Shown: piece by piece, positions 22,554 through 33,437 of the stretch
Position numbering within the stretch: the stretch's first letter is position 1
Layout of the letters: each line of letters starts with the position of its first letter
Source: Papaver somniferum
Lineage: Eukaryota; Streptophyta; Magnoliopsida; Ranunculales; Papaveraceae
Length of the DNA: 64,000 nucleotides
NCBI RefSeq assembly: GCF_003573695.1
Contig: NC_039363.1
Location: forward strand, 129,067,302 to 129,131,301
Direction of reading: 5' to 3'
Position numbers and translations under genes: made by a program
Notes under the pieces: generated by a model
Told to the model about the DNA's origin: nothing
Database searches by the model: none
The model's input: the letters and a program-made list of their open reading frames with translations, nothing else

Positions 22554-24949
22554 TATTGATGGTGGTTTTTAGTTCAAGGATATAATTGTAAAACCAGTAT
22601 TTAATGCGCTGTCACCCTGCAAGGAGTAAAGCCATTTGAAGAGTGACGAGTGCAAAAAACCCTCCTCGCTCATTGAGCAATTCAATATATATATATATAT
22701 ATGAAATTCACTCAGAATGATGAGCGTAAATATTCTGTGAATTCTATTTTTGCCAGCATTACCAACTAATGCATGACTTGCCTAGTATTTGTATATGTTA
22801 TGTTCCCATCCAAACTCTCATTATTAACATGACATGACGATTAAGTGTTCACTCTCAACAGAGTAGCATGAATCTCCCGAAGTGCCAGTATTGAGATCTG
22901 CAATGAAGTACTCACACAGGCTGCATCACTTTCTGAAAAAAGAGAATTTTGTATCGACGCGCTTTTAAGATAGCTCGATCGAACATGCTTAAATTCCTTA
23001 AGGAAAATCTAAACAGTTAATATCAGTCTCAAAAATAATCAGAGCCGCACGATTTGGCCGCGCGATTCAATAGGCCTAGCCTGCTCCTAACGGAGTTAGG
23101 CAATCATCAGGATGACTACCGGCGGGCCCACTGACTCCCTACCCGAACGGTTTTCATCTAATGTATCCATAAAGATTCGAACGATCAACCCTAACATGGG
23201 TAATTGTGCTGTTTAAGAAGAGCTCAAACGAGCTAAGACCGACCAAACGGTCTCAAATGCATCACGTCCTTACAACTTTTCCAACCTAGTTGGACGGCTT
23301 AGATCTTCCCTCGAATGATCGAAACAGTACTAGTGTGATCACCAACGACCTAACTACATTCTTGGTCGATCGACCTGCCCACTGCAAACCAGAAACGCGT
23401 TGAATCACACACCCAAAAAAGGGTGATCCGCAGCCTTTAAAGCCATAAATTCAATAAGAGGCGTTATACAACTGCCGCAAATCAATCGTGTCCTTCCAAC
23501 TTCGCCAGCCTAGTTGGATGGCTTAGATTGCATTTCAAACGATCAAGGAGATGCCAACGCGTTCACCATCGAACCAACTCCACACGTGGTCGATCGACTT
23601 GCTCATAGCAAGCCAAAGCGCATCAAATCTCCGGCCCAAAGTAGGGTGAACGCGTTGTTCGAAAACCCTAAAAAACACTTTGCGGCAACACACTTCTGTC
23701 ACAAATTGATCATGACCACTCATCTTCGCCAGCCAATTTGAGTGGCTTAGATCCAATTTTAGATAACCCATGATATGTCAACACACTCACTAGCGGATCA
23801 TCTTCACACATTCCCAATCGTCCCGTTCGAATCAATGCCCAGTGCTTTGATTCGACTAGCCAAAATAGGGATGGCTGAATGACACCTAAACCCTAAATTA
23901 TATCAACGGCGGTAAACGTATGCCACATACCATCTCGTCCATCCAACTTCACTAGCTTGGTCGGACGGCTTGGATCAAACATTAGGCGATCAATGAGATA
24001 CCTCAATGATCACTGGCCACCTCTCTCTCACAGGGAGCGATCGGCCAAATGGCGTCTCATCCATGCGTCCCTCAAACGGTCACCCAAAGGTGGTCGGACA
24101 TGCTACTATTTTAAGACGCTCAAATCCGTGACTTATTCAATCGATATCTAAAACAACGATGCTTCATGCACATCGATTATTTTGAGCTGCTTGCTTAAAA
24201 GCGATGCTTCACATGCATTGAATATATACAATATTTTATGAATACCAGACTCATTAAAAATTAGTTGTTTAACCTAATAGCGCCATACGCTATTATTTGC
24301 AGCAAGTCCCAAGACTTGACCCACTTACTCGAGACATCAAACGTGTCATAAACTGGGGGATACTTACTGGGTATTGGTCTGGCGGTTTACAGCGTGCGGC
24401 GTGCAACGCGCCCATTACGAGAACGTGTTAGGAAAGGACGAACGGTTAACAACGATGAGAGTAGTGGGTGAAGGAGTGACCACGTGATGATCACCACCTC
24501 TTACACAACCCCACTACGCGACTACTTAATCTTTTCCACTTCCTACGAGATCAAGGTTGCGCTCAAATGACTTGTATAAATAGGTTTTCAACCTATTTCG
24601 ACAAGAAGAAAAACAAAAGTATCCAGAAAACACCAAGAACTGATAGCTTACGTTCTGCAAGCCAGTTCCACATTCTGATACAAGTCATAAACAACCACAC
24701 CTTCATAATTCAACATTCTGATCTCAAACACCTTCTTCGCTTCCCTCCCTAAGATCAGCCCTTCTCCTTCACTTTGTGACGGAATTGAATTTGTAACGGC
24801 CATTTCTTGGTTTAGGACAGAGTCTTACATATTGATCTCTCGAATCTAAAAGTAATCATGTGCAGTGCATTGTTTAGGGTTTGAATTCGTTTCTCATCAA
24901 CACATCCAAATTTAACAAAATCCGCAGAATCAGTTTTTACCCTCAAACA
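22554..24949 (+). repeat. 5' LTR of gypsy element 3
   Basis: The LTR is 2396 bp and ends ccctcaaaca. The first bases are TATTG here but TGTTG in the 3' LTR, so the terminal TG has mutated. TATAAATA is at 24575-24582. Four diverged direct repeats of about 200 bp lie at roughly 23266, 23481, 23707 and 23931, each headed by a version of tccaacttcgccagcctagt and a cggcttagat motif. An (AT)n run is at 22687-22703. Confidence 0.88.
24575..24582 (+). promoter_or_regulatory. TATA box of gypsy element 3 LTR
   Basis: TATAAATA in cttgtataaataggttt. It is conserved at 39117-39124 in the 3' LTR. Confidence 0.65.
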
Positions 24950-24951
24950 AT

Positions 24952-24969
24952 TGGCGACCACAGTGGGAA
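24952..24969 (+). other. Primer-binding site, gypsy element 3
   Basis: TGGCGACCACAGTGGGAA begins two bases after the LTR end. It has the TGG start expected of a tRNA 3'-end complement. Confidence 0.75.
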
Positions 24970-25029
24970 GTTAATCTCTCGGTTGCAAGATCAATTTTCG
25001 ACTTCATTTCAATTTTCTCAAAATTCAAG

Positions 25030-26070
25030 ATGGTGGATCTTAGGTCTGGATCAATGACAAATCCTGATGTCACTGGCGCTGACAACACCCCTGGTGTCCA
25101 CATTCCTGCCGGTGACACCAATGTACCGCCTACCAGCACGATCAACGCATCTCGCGGTACTACATCCTCAACCACCAATATCAGCGGCGCAGAAGAAACC
25201 CCCTTAGGCGTGACACCTCCAATCACCTGAGCCAGAGTCGCTGCCGCCACCAATATTTCTTCGAGTGTAACGCTCCCGGTCGTTATTACAGCTACTTCCA
25301 CTTCCCCATCAGGATGACAGACCGGAGGAGCCAGAGGAGACTAATCCCCTATCACCGTTGTTGATTTGATGAAAAGACGAGAAGTTCTCGCTAAGGCTCA
25401 GACAGACATGGCTACAACTCAGAAAGAGGTACTCACTTTCCTCAAGACGCTAATGGATCGACTATCACAAGAGCCGCGTCAGCCCATAGAACCAATGAGG
25501 AGTACTTTCAACACTTTTGGTGCAAGCACTTCAACAAGGCGTGCATTCATAGATGAAGAAGTTCGTGTTGCTCCTGATCGCTCAAGGGAAAGGAATCAAC
25601 CGTTCAATTTCATCACGCGTGAGGATCTAGAACGACTTCTCCAGCATCGAGGCAAGAAAAACCCGGTAGACCTGAACCAGCATCAGCCTCATTATCCTCC
25701 TGATGTGCAAAGAGTTTCTCTTCCGAAAGGATACTCCTCTCCTCAACTTTCCCTTTATGACGGAACTGGTAACGCTCGTGAGCACATCTCTCGTTTTCTG
25801 GAGTCATTAGGAGAGCACAAATACAATCATGTCCTCCGCTTGAACGAGTTCTCAAAGTCACTTACCCGTAAAGCGTACACCTGGTACAACAACATTGCAC
25901 CAAACAACGTATCCAACTGGTGTGAGATGGTAACCGCTTTCTACAAGAAGTGTTTCTTCGTATCCGAGCAAATCACCTTTTCAGATTTGGGGAGGATGTT
26001 CCAACAAAACAATGAGCATCCAAATGATTATGTCAAGAGCTTCTTCATATTTGCACAACCTTTTAGTTAA
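25030..26070 (+). pseudogene. Gag of gypsy element 3, broken
   Basis: The frame starts MVDLRSGSMTNPDVTG and is stopped after PLGVTPPIT, with more stops to about 25345. The long second part (25366-26070) carries the gag core. Visible features are FITREDLERLLQHR, then LPKGYSSPQLSLYDGTGNAREH (residues about 125-145 of that part), then SLTRKAYTWYNNIAPN and FFVSEQITFSDLGRMFQQ. These match the Retrotrans_gag pattern (aromatic-rich W-Y helix and a late LxxxxQ block). It ends in a premature TAA after FAQPFS. No zinc knuckle or protease is recognisable downstream. Confidence 0.75.
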
Positions 26071-27432
26071 GTCATCCGCATGAGGGAACTTCCCTACTCC
26101 TCAAAGACACGATCAAGATGATAAACGCAAAGGAGTGTGGCTGGGGAATGCTCAACACTACCCATCTCAAAGATGCAAGCAAGATATCATTATGATTCCA
26201 AGATATCCAAAAAAGAGGACATACTCAAGAGAGCAGACGTATTGTCAAAGACCAGCGATATGCCTGGACGTCTATGAAACACAACGTAGAGGAAAATACG
26301 GTCTCATGATCAGCAACACGTACAATCTTCATCAACATTGGGTTCAACTCCTACTCTCTTCTAAATTATTTCTTCAGAAACCCAGCGCATCTATCAAGTT
26401 GAAAGCTCAATAGATACTCGTGGTCAGGGGACTGTCTCCCTCTTCTCCATTCCATGAGGAAACATCAAGGAAGCTATCAATTCCATCATCAGCTTCTCCC
26501 TCTAATAACGAGACGATCTCTACCATTATATGAAGATTACCAAGTTCGTGCAAGTACCTACCACGCCTCTCCCTGTCGGTCTCTCCTGATCACAGCTGCT
26601 GCCAAGAATCGTTGTTGCTCGCCATAGCTTCACCATAGCAACAACCACTACGGAAAGAGAATCCTTTCACTGTCAAGGACTTCTTCAACACAAGAGAGAC
26701 AGTCGATCAGGAAGCATGTAATTTTCAAAGAAAAATCAAACTGAAGGTTGGTCGAATCCTTAACCATTATTGTTGTCTCCCCTATTTCGAATTACCGAAA
26801 GAGAGCGTTGTATGCGTTGAGATGTTACAATAGAAACGGTATTCTTTGTTATGAGGAGAAAACACGACTTGCCTTCCATCACTAGTTGTGTGTCGTCTTC
26901 CCATCTGCCATATCGCCTCATAAGGATGGGAAAAACTCATTTTTAGAAATCAAGATTTAAGGGCGCCCTCACTGGAGTTATATCCATAAGCCGCTTCAAC
27001 ACAAGCTCCAGAAGCCGCTTCAACGCACGCCTGAAGCCGCTTCAACGCTCTCTCCAGAAGAAGCCGCTTCAACGCTCTCTCTTTCGAAGCCGCATCAACA
27101 CTCTTTCCCGAAGCCACTTCAGCGCTCTCTTCAGAGGTCGAATCCGCTTCAACACCTTACCAGCAAATGCAATGGAAGTACATCTTTCAAGAGAAAATAA
27201 TCTCGGTTAATTACACCTGGGGACTTCCAGCACAGGATGCCTTCACGTCCCTCAACCGGTTTATTTATAATATGAACAATCATCACTGTTGAAGCTTTAC
27301 GAGCCGCAGAAAATTCTCAACATGAAGACGTACATGTGCATCAAAGACTCCAAAGTACAAATCGGATATGTTTTCACGTGTCCAGACATGCCATCGATTC
27401 TGAAGTGTAACTGGGGACTGCTCATCACATCC
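26071..27432 (+). other. Internal region of gypsy element 3, decayed
   Basis: No intact ORF is supported. The first 200 bp continue gag in shifted frames. The stretch 26985-27150 has a tandem repeat of gaagccgcttcaacgctctc type. The copia element 2 target (catcc) ends this segment. Confidence 0.55.
26985..27150 (+). repeat. Tandem repeat coding for SPEAAST-like words (left block)
   Basis: Six or seven units of about 24-27 bp with the core gaagccgcttcaac. In one frame they give EAAST with Ser/Pro spacers. A diverged block of the same type lies at 36455-36590, beyond the nested copia element. Confidence 0.7.
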
Positions 27433-29722
27433 TGAAAAAGCGGGGGTCTAACAACCACACCCAATATTTTGCTTAGCAATCTGTATGGACAAACTCCAAT
27501 ATACTTTCTAGAGAATCAACTAGATAGTCAGACTTAATCTAGATAAAAAATATATCAAAGAGTTTATATCTCAATCTCTCGATTTGATATATACTCAAGC
27601 AAATAGAAATCTGCTAGTCTTTATCAAATACTAGAGAGATAACTTGGATGGCACCAAAGACCAATATCCAAGTGTCAATCAATTTAAATCAACAACAAAA
27701 AGATCGGATATTCTAATTGATTGAACAACGCACAACCTGTCATATTTCAATTATATAACAAAATATAATGCGGAAAAAAAATAACACAGACACTAGAATT
27801 TTGTTAACGAGGAAACCGCAGATGCAGAAAAACCCCGGGACCTAGTCCAGATTGAACACACACTGTATTAAGACGCTACATACACTACCCTACTCCAAAC
27901 TAACTTCGGTCTGGACTGTAGTTGAACCCCAACCAATCTCACACTGATCCAAGGTACAGTTATGCTCTTATGTCTCTGATCCCAGCAGGATACTACGTAC
28001 TTGATTCCCTTAGATGATCTCATCCACAACTAAGAGTTGATACGACCCAAAGTCGGAGACTTTAATAAACAAATATGTATCACACAGAAAAGTCTATGGT
28101 AATAGATAAATCCTTATCCCACGAATATACCTACGAGTTTTGTTCTGTCTTTTGATAGATCAAGGTGAACAGGAACCAATTGATAATCCGGACTTATATT
28201 CTCTAAGAACAACCTATTATTATCAATCACCTCACAATAGTCTTAATCGATGCAGCGAAAAAAAATATTGTGGAATCACAAACGATGAGACGAAGATGTT
28301 TGTGATTACTTTTTATCTTGCCTATCGGAGATAGAAATCTCAAGCCAATTATTACAATTGTACTCGTATGATAGAAACATCAAGATCAAATCACACAACT
28401 ACGATAAAGTAGTATCGGTCTGGCTTCACAATCCCAATGAAGTCTTTAAGTCGTTAACCTGGTTTAGAAGAAGAAACCAAAGGTTAAAGGAGAATCGACT
28501 CTATCTTAGCACAACTAGCATCACACAGAATGTGTGGGGATTAGGTTTCCCAGTTGCAAGAGTTCTCCCTTATATAGTCTTTCAAATCAAGGTTTGCAAT
28601 CAATGTTAGCTTGGTAACAAAGCATTCAGTATTCACCGTTAGATGAAAACTTGATTAGATTCAAGCTAATATTTATCAACCGTTAGATCGAAAACATAGC
28701 TTGTTATACACAAATGAAATGCACGTTTCTAGGCTTGTGTAACCGTACCCAAAGTTGTACATTAGTTGGTTCAACAATAATCAACCAAATGGTTAGCCAT
28801 ATGATCACTTTCATATCAACCATATTCTTCTTCACCATAACTAGTTCAAATGACTCAAATGAACTAGTTAGAGAGTTGTTCAATTGCAAGGAAATCTCAT
28901 GTACTACACAAGACACAATTGAAGCAAAAACGATTTAATTCACTTGAATCGGTTCATGAACTATATAACCATGGTTTGCAAATGCATTCCTTAGTTAATA
29001 TGAATAAGTTCACAATCATCGTTTTTAGATATAACCTACTCAAGTTAGCGGACTAGGTTCGCGGACTTAAGTTCCCGGATGGATCTCACAAACTCCAGCA
29101 AAAATTCTCGGGTTTGAGAACTTCACCAGTTCGCGGACTTAGTTCACGCACTGCTCCGGTTCACTTGATCAACAAAGTTCGCAAACTTTGGTTCAAGGAA
29201 TAAGGATATATACATATATGCGTTACCACAATAATGCTTATATCCTCCAATGGTTATATAATCTAAACTCTCATTTCAATCATTGAAACATTCTCAGAGG
29301 ACCTTATATAGTTGTTATCCACAAACCATTTTTCGTCAGAACAATTTTCAAAGTGATTGAAACATAACATGACTTTCGTCACTAGGTAAATATAAACTTG
29401 GCTAAAGTGAAAGCTTACCAACACATATTTCGATAAATAGATAAGCGAGATAAACTCAGATCGAAATACCAAATGTGTATAATCTAAGTCTATATAACAA
29501 AACGACTTTTGTCTCAAGATAGGAGATAAATAGACTTTTGAGTGATAAATAAGTTCAAGTCTCCACATACCTTTTAGTCGATGAAGATCCACCAGTTCCT
29601 TGAGTAGTCCTTCATCTTGTATGATGATTGCCATGGAGTTCTTGAGCTCAACTACACTTTCTATCCTAGTCTAAGACCTTAGCTATAGTAGACTAGAAAT
29701 CAAGACTTATAGCTCCTATTCC
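27433..29722 (-). repeat. 3' LTR of copia element 2, truncated
   Basis: It aligns with the 5' LTR from tgaaaaagcggg to about tagaaatcaagacttata (29707). The last 90 or so bases, the polypurine tract and about 100 bases of the interior are missing, so the LTR runs straight into internal sequence. A TATA box is at 28569-28576. Confidence 0.85.
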
Positions 29723-31271
29723 ACATGCCTAACCTTCAACATTACTCGGAATCTTCGTCACTTCCAAGTACTCCAATGATCCCAAAGGTTGTAAGTTTAG
29801 CATCATCGTTGTCGAAAATCCGTAGCTATAACAACGAGAAAACAAGAGTTCTCAATCATTGTTATACAGTGTCATATTATCATTACACAACATCAAAGTT
29901 CAATTGTATCACAACTTTAACGACAATACTATGGTGATATGTCACTACCCCTTAGTCAATACTCCATCTCTCATGGAAACTACTCCACCTTACATAATGA
30001 TCCGAAAACCATATGTATTTGTAGTGTGAACTACATATTAATTCTCCCCCTTTTTGTCAATAGAATTGGCAAAGGTACAAGAACGGGATCCTAATGAAAT
30101 TTCCGAAAGAGATATTTCATGACCAAAAGAAAGCATATATCATCTTATTTAGATGCAATCATAAAGCCGAAGCTTAATGCATTCATCAAGGAGTCTATTA
30201 AGATACAAGATAACCCCTATAATATTCCACAGCCGCACTCCCCACAAAGATTTTGCAATTAAGCACAAGTTCAATTAAGAACTCCCCCCCCATAAAATGT
30301 CATTTCCGAAAGAACAACAGGAGCGACCTTAATTTCAAAAAGAAAAGAAGGATTTCTTTGGACATAACAAATCACATACGAGTATGAGTTTGAATCCAAA
30401 ATATTCAATTAAATTACCCATAAGAGAACCCATGATTAATTTAATCAAACATGCTCAACATAAGTAAGCTTATGGAGACTCAAAAACACTCAATTAGATT
30501 AATCACAAGAAAAACCATAATTAATCTAATCGAAACACACAACTAAACTAATCAAAAAAGTAATCAATTTAATTGGTCATGTTCGACACAAAGTATCTCA
30601 TGGAACAACAACTATGTCAAAACAATGACTCAGTCGATAGAGCTCAACATAAGACACTTTATGGAACAACACAGTATGTACACAAAAACTGTGGATCGGA
30701 GATCGAAATTATACCGTGGAATAAGCAAGGACTCATTCTATTTTCCATCACCATTTGCACAATGACATTCAATGGACATAATCCTTGAACACAAAAGATT
30801 TTAACCTATCTTCCATCAAGAATTGACATAATAGGCTTAACTTTTTTATTTGTCAAAAGTCGATTCATTCTTTCATCAATACATGCATATCAACTCATGA
30901 ACGACTTTAATTTTGACAAAGTATGGGACAATCAAGTTCACGGACGTAAACACACATATCCCATAACAATATTGCAATATATAAAACCATAAAGATTAAT
31001 ACTGCAAAAATCATCTTCCAAATAATTTTAGAATTTAAACCAATAAATCTAAAAACATGAAGATGAAAACGTTGGACATAACTATGTGTAATCACAATAA
31101 TGGCTATTCTAAACTCTAGTTATTCTTCTAAATAAAACAAGAAAAATAAAAGATTTACTTGGCAATAAGACCTTTGAAGAATTCTTTATCGTCCCCGAAC
31201 TCCTTATCGTCAATATCCATTGGAACATAAGGTTCATTAAGGTAGGAGTTTATATCAATAAACCTTGTTGG
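29723..31271 (-). other. 3' internal non-coding region of copia element 2
   Basis: It is homologous to the element 1 interior at 10250-10930, including the gagtctatt-like and ctccccctttttgtcaat blocks at about 30040. No coding frame is supported. Confidence 0.6.
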
Positions 31272-31544
31272 CTAATGTTGTCGAACCAGGGCCTTCTGAA
31301 TCTCATGAGTCTTATACACAAAAGCCTTTATTTGTTGAATCTCCTTTCGCATCTCCTTCAACACTTCAAGAACATTAGAAAAATTCTGAGAATTTGAAGG
31401 AACGACTCTTGGCTTCCTCACATTCCTTCTTTTCCTTTTCAATGTTGGGGATAATGGAGATTTTTCTTTTTCCTTCATGATTGATGGCTTAACAATCATA
31501 TTAGCATCTTTTCCATCAGAAGACATCATGCTTGGAGTATCCAT
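31272..31544 (-). CDS. Small basic coiled-coil ORF (copia element 2)
   Basis: This 90-residue frame begins MDTPSMMSSDGKDANM. A basic patch (LKRKRRNVRKPRV, residues about 35-47) is followed by a helix with heptads (FSNVLEVLKEMRKEIQQIKAF). It lies downstream of gag in the slot where element 1 carries its transposon-protein pseudogene. It could be the degraded end of a larger ORF. No homology is recognised. Confidence 0.4.
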   Translation of the reverse strand: MDTPSMMSSDGKDANMIVKPSIMKEKEKSPLSPTLKRKRRNVRKPRVVPSNSQNFSNVLEVLKEMRKEIQQIKAFVYKTHEIQKALVRQH

Positions 31545-32029
31545 AAGCGTATGGGTTTGTGAGAGGAAAGCACAATTTGCTCAACGAGTAGTCTTGAGAT
31601 AAAAAGAGGTTACAGAGAAGGAAAAAGGAATGTAGGGTTTCGAAACCTTTAAACAGGTTCGTACACGAACAACTCACGACCCTTTGAAGAGTAGAATTGT
31701 AGATAATAACCCTCCTTTATTGATAGACGGGAATTCCTAAAACTTAAGAAAAAAAAAAATTTCCTAAAGCCTGAGAGGTATCATTGTCTCTTTTGATCAG
31801 GCACATGAGACAAGATTTCAAAAACAACACAATCAAGTTGTATTGTGGTGAACAACAATTTGTCCACCATTTCCCTCTTGTGAGGAATCTATAGACCTAT
31901 GTCTATCAAAGAGACTCGACCATACTTTCTTCTCTAATAGTCTTGGTTTATCCTTGGAAACTAACTTCTTAGACGAAGATAAAATCCTACATACCTCAGC
32001 GGTCTTCTGAGCAAGTTTAGGCTTCTTTG

Positions 32030-33371
32030 CTAAATGATTTGTTTGTTGACGTGCCTTCGTTGGTGTTTGTATTTGTAACACCTTGAAATTCCATGACCCT
32101 TTAGAGAACAATAAGAACACGTCAATCTAGGATAAAAGTCAGGCTTTTGAGATGTGCATGCAGCTAGGCATATAGTGGAACCTGAAACATTACAAACATA
32201 GTTTCCAAAGAAAGGGTCAACTTTATCTTCCAGATTGGTTGGATTATCTTCTGAAAGAATATCAAGATTGATGTATGTATTACTAAAATTATCAAAATAA
32301 ATATTTTCACCAAGAAGTGCAACACTTGATTTCTCGTCTTCATTAGACTCATAGTTGTCAGACATTTCATCAAGAGTTGCAGCAAGACCTTTGTTCCCGG
32401 TGTATTTTCTACGATTACTCGTTTTCAAAATGACCAAATCCCTTACACTTAAAGCACTAAGGCATATCCTCGTCATCAGTTTCATCAATATCCCTATTTT
32501 TAGGAGGAACTCGATTATGAGGTTTGACTGATGCCTTAGGCTTATCTCTGGTAAATCATGTACTTCTCTTCAGCAGAAGATCCCTAAACTATCATGTGAT
32601 CATCAAGACTGATTTGTAAAGATCTCCATCTGATGAATCTGTCTCAGAGTGATCATCTTCAGAGATATACACTTTTTTACTTTTATCAAGTAATTTAGTG
32701 TCCTTTAATGCTTTGAACGCAACATCCTTAGATTTGGATGAATGTTCGTGATCAAAGATCTTAAGCTTTCCAACCAGCGTATTTCTAGATATTTTATCAA
32801 GGTTATTTCCCTTAACAATGGCATGCTTCTTAGAATCGTATCTAGATGGCAGCGATCTGAGAATTTTCATCACTATGTCCTTTTCAGGAATAGTCTTACC
32901 CAATGCAAAAGATGCATTAACAATTTCAGACACTTTGTGATTAAACTCATCAAATGTTTCTTCAGAAGCCATACGAAGGTTTTTCCAATCGGAATTAAGG
33001 TTTTGAAGCCTAGATTCCTTTTCACTGGTATTTTCTTCGAAAGCGGTTTCTAATATATCCCAAGCTTCTTTAGACTTAGTGCAATTAGACACATGGTGCT
33101 GAAGATTTGGGGTAATGGCATGTATGGTGGCATTCAAACTGTCGGAATTTTTCTTTAAAGCAAGTATGTCGACAGGGCTATGTTCACCAATATTCTTGGG
33201 AACGTTTACATTTCCAACTGCCACAACGGGAGGATCATAGCCATTAACAAGATATACCCATAATTGAAAATCACGCGCTTGAAGAAAAGCTCGCATAAAA
33301 ATTTTCCACCATAAGTAATTAGAGCCATCGAAGACTGGTGGTACGTTAATAGAGATAACACCTCTGTCCAT
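32030..33371 (-). pseudogene. Copia gag (UBN2-type) of element 2
   Basis: The frame starts MDRGVISINVPPVFDGSNYLWW; an FDGxNYxxW start is the hallmark of plant copia gag. It continues HVSNCTKSKEAWDILETAFE, ESRLQNLNSDWKNLRMASEE and ILRSLPSRYDSKKHAIV, matching the Retrotran_gag_2/UBN2 family. The first part ends at 32592 (259 residues). After two stops the sequence resumes in another frame. A first knuckle (CFKCKGFGHFENE, about 32412-32460) has lost its last Cys to a stop. A second, CSYCSLKGHGISRC, is an intact C-x2-C-x4-H-x4-C. No protease follows. Confidence 0.88.
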
Positions 33372-33423
33372 AGAGTCAGATCGCTACAAACACATACTTG
33401 TAAGGTCTTAAACGTGTTTGCCT

Positions 33424-33435
33424 GCTCTGATACCA
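33424..33435 (-). other. Primer-binding site, copia element 2
   Basis: TGGTATCAGAGC on the minus strand, two bases past the LTR end; initiator tRNA-Met type. Confidence 0.9.
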
Positions 33436-33437
33436 AT

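Noticed and set aside
25613..25861. Minus-strand frame over the gypsy gag
   Set aside because: It is antisense to a recognisable gag core.
28704..28938. Paired frames on both strands, repeated at 34708-34951
   Set aside because: They lie in the two LTRs of copia element 2. Their conservation reflects the identical LTR tract and not coding.
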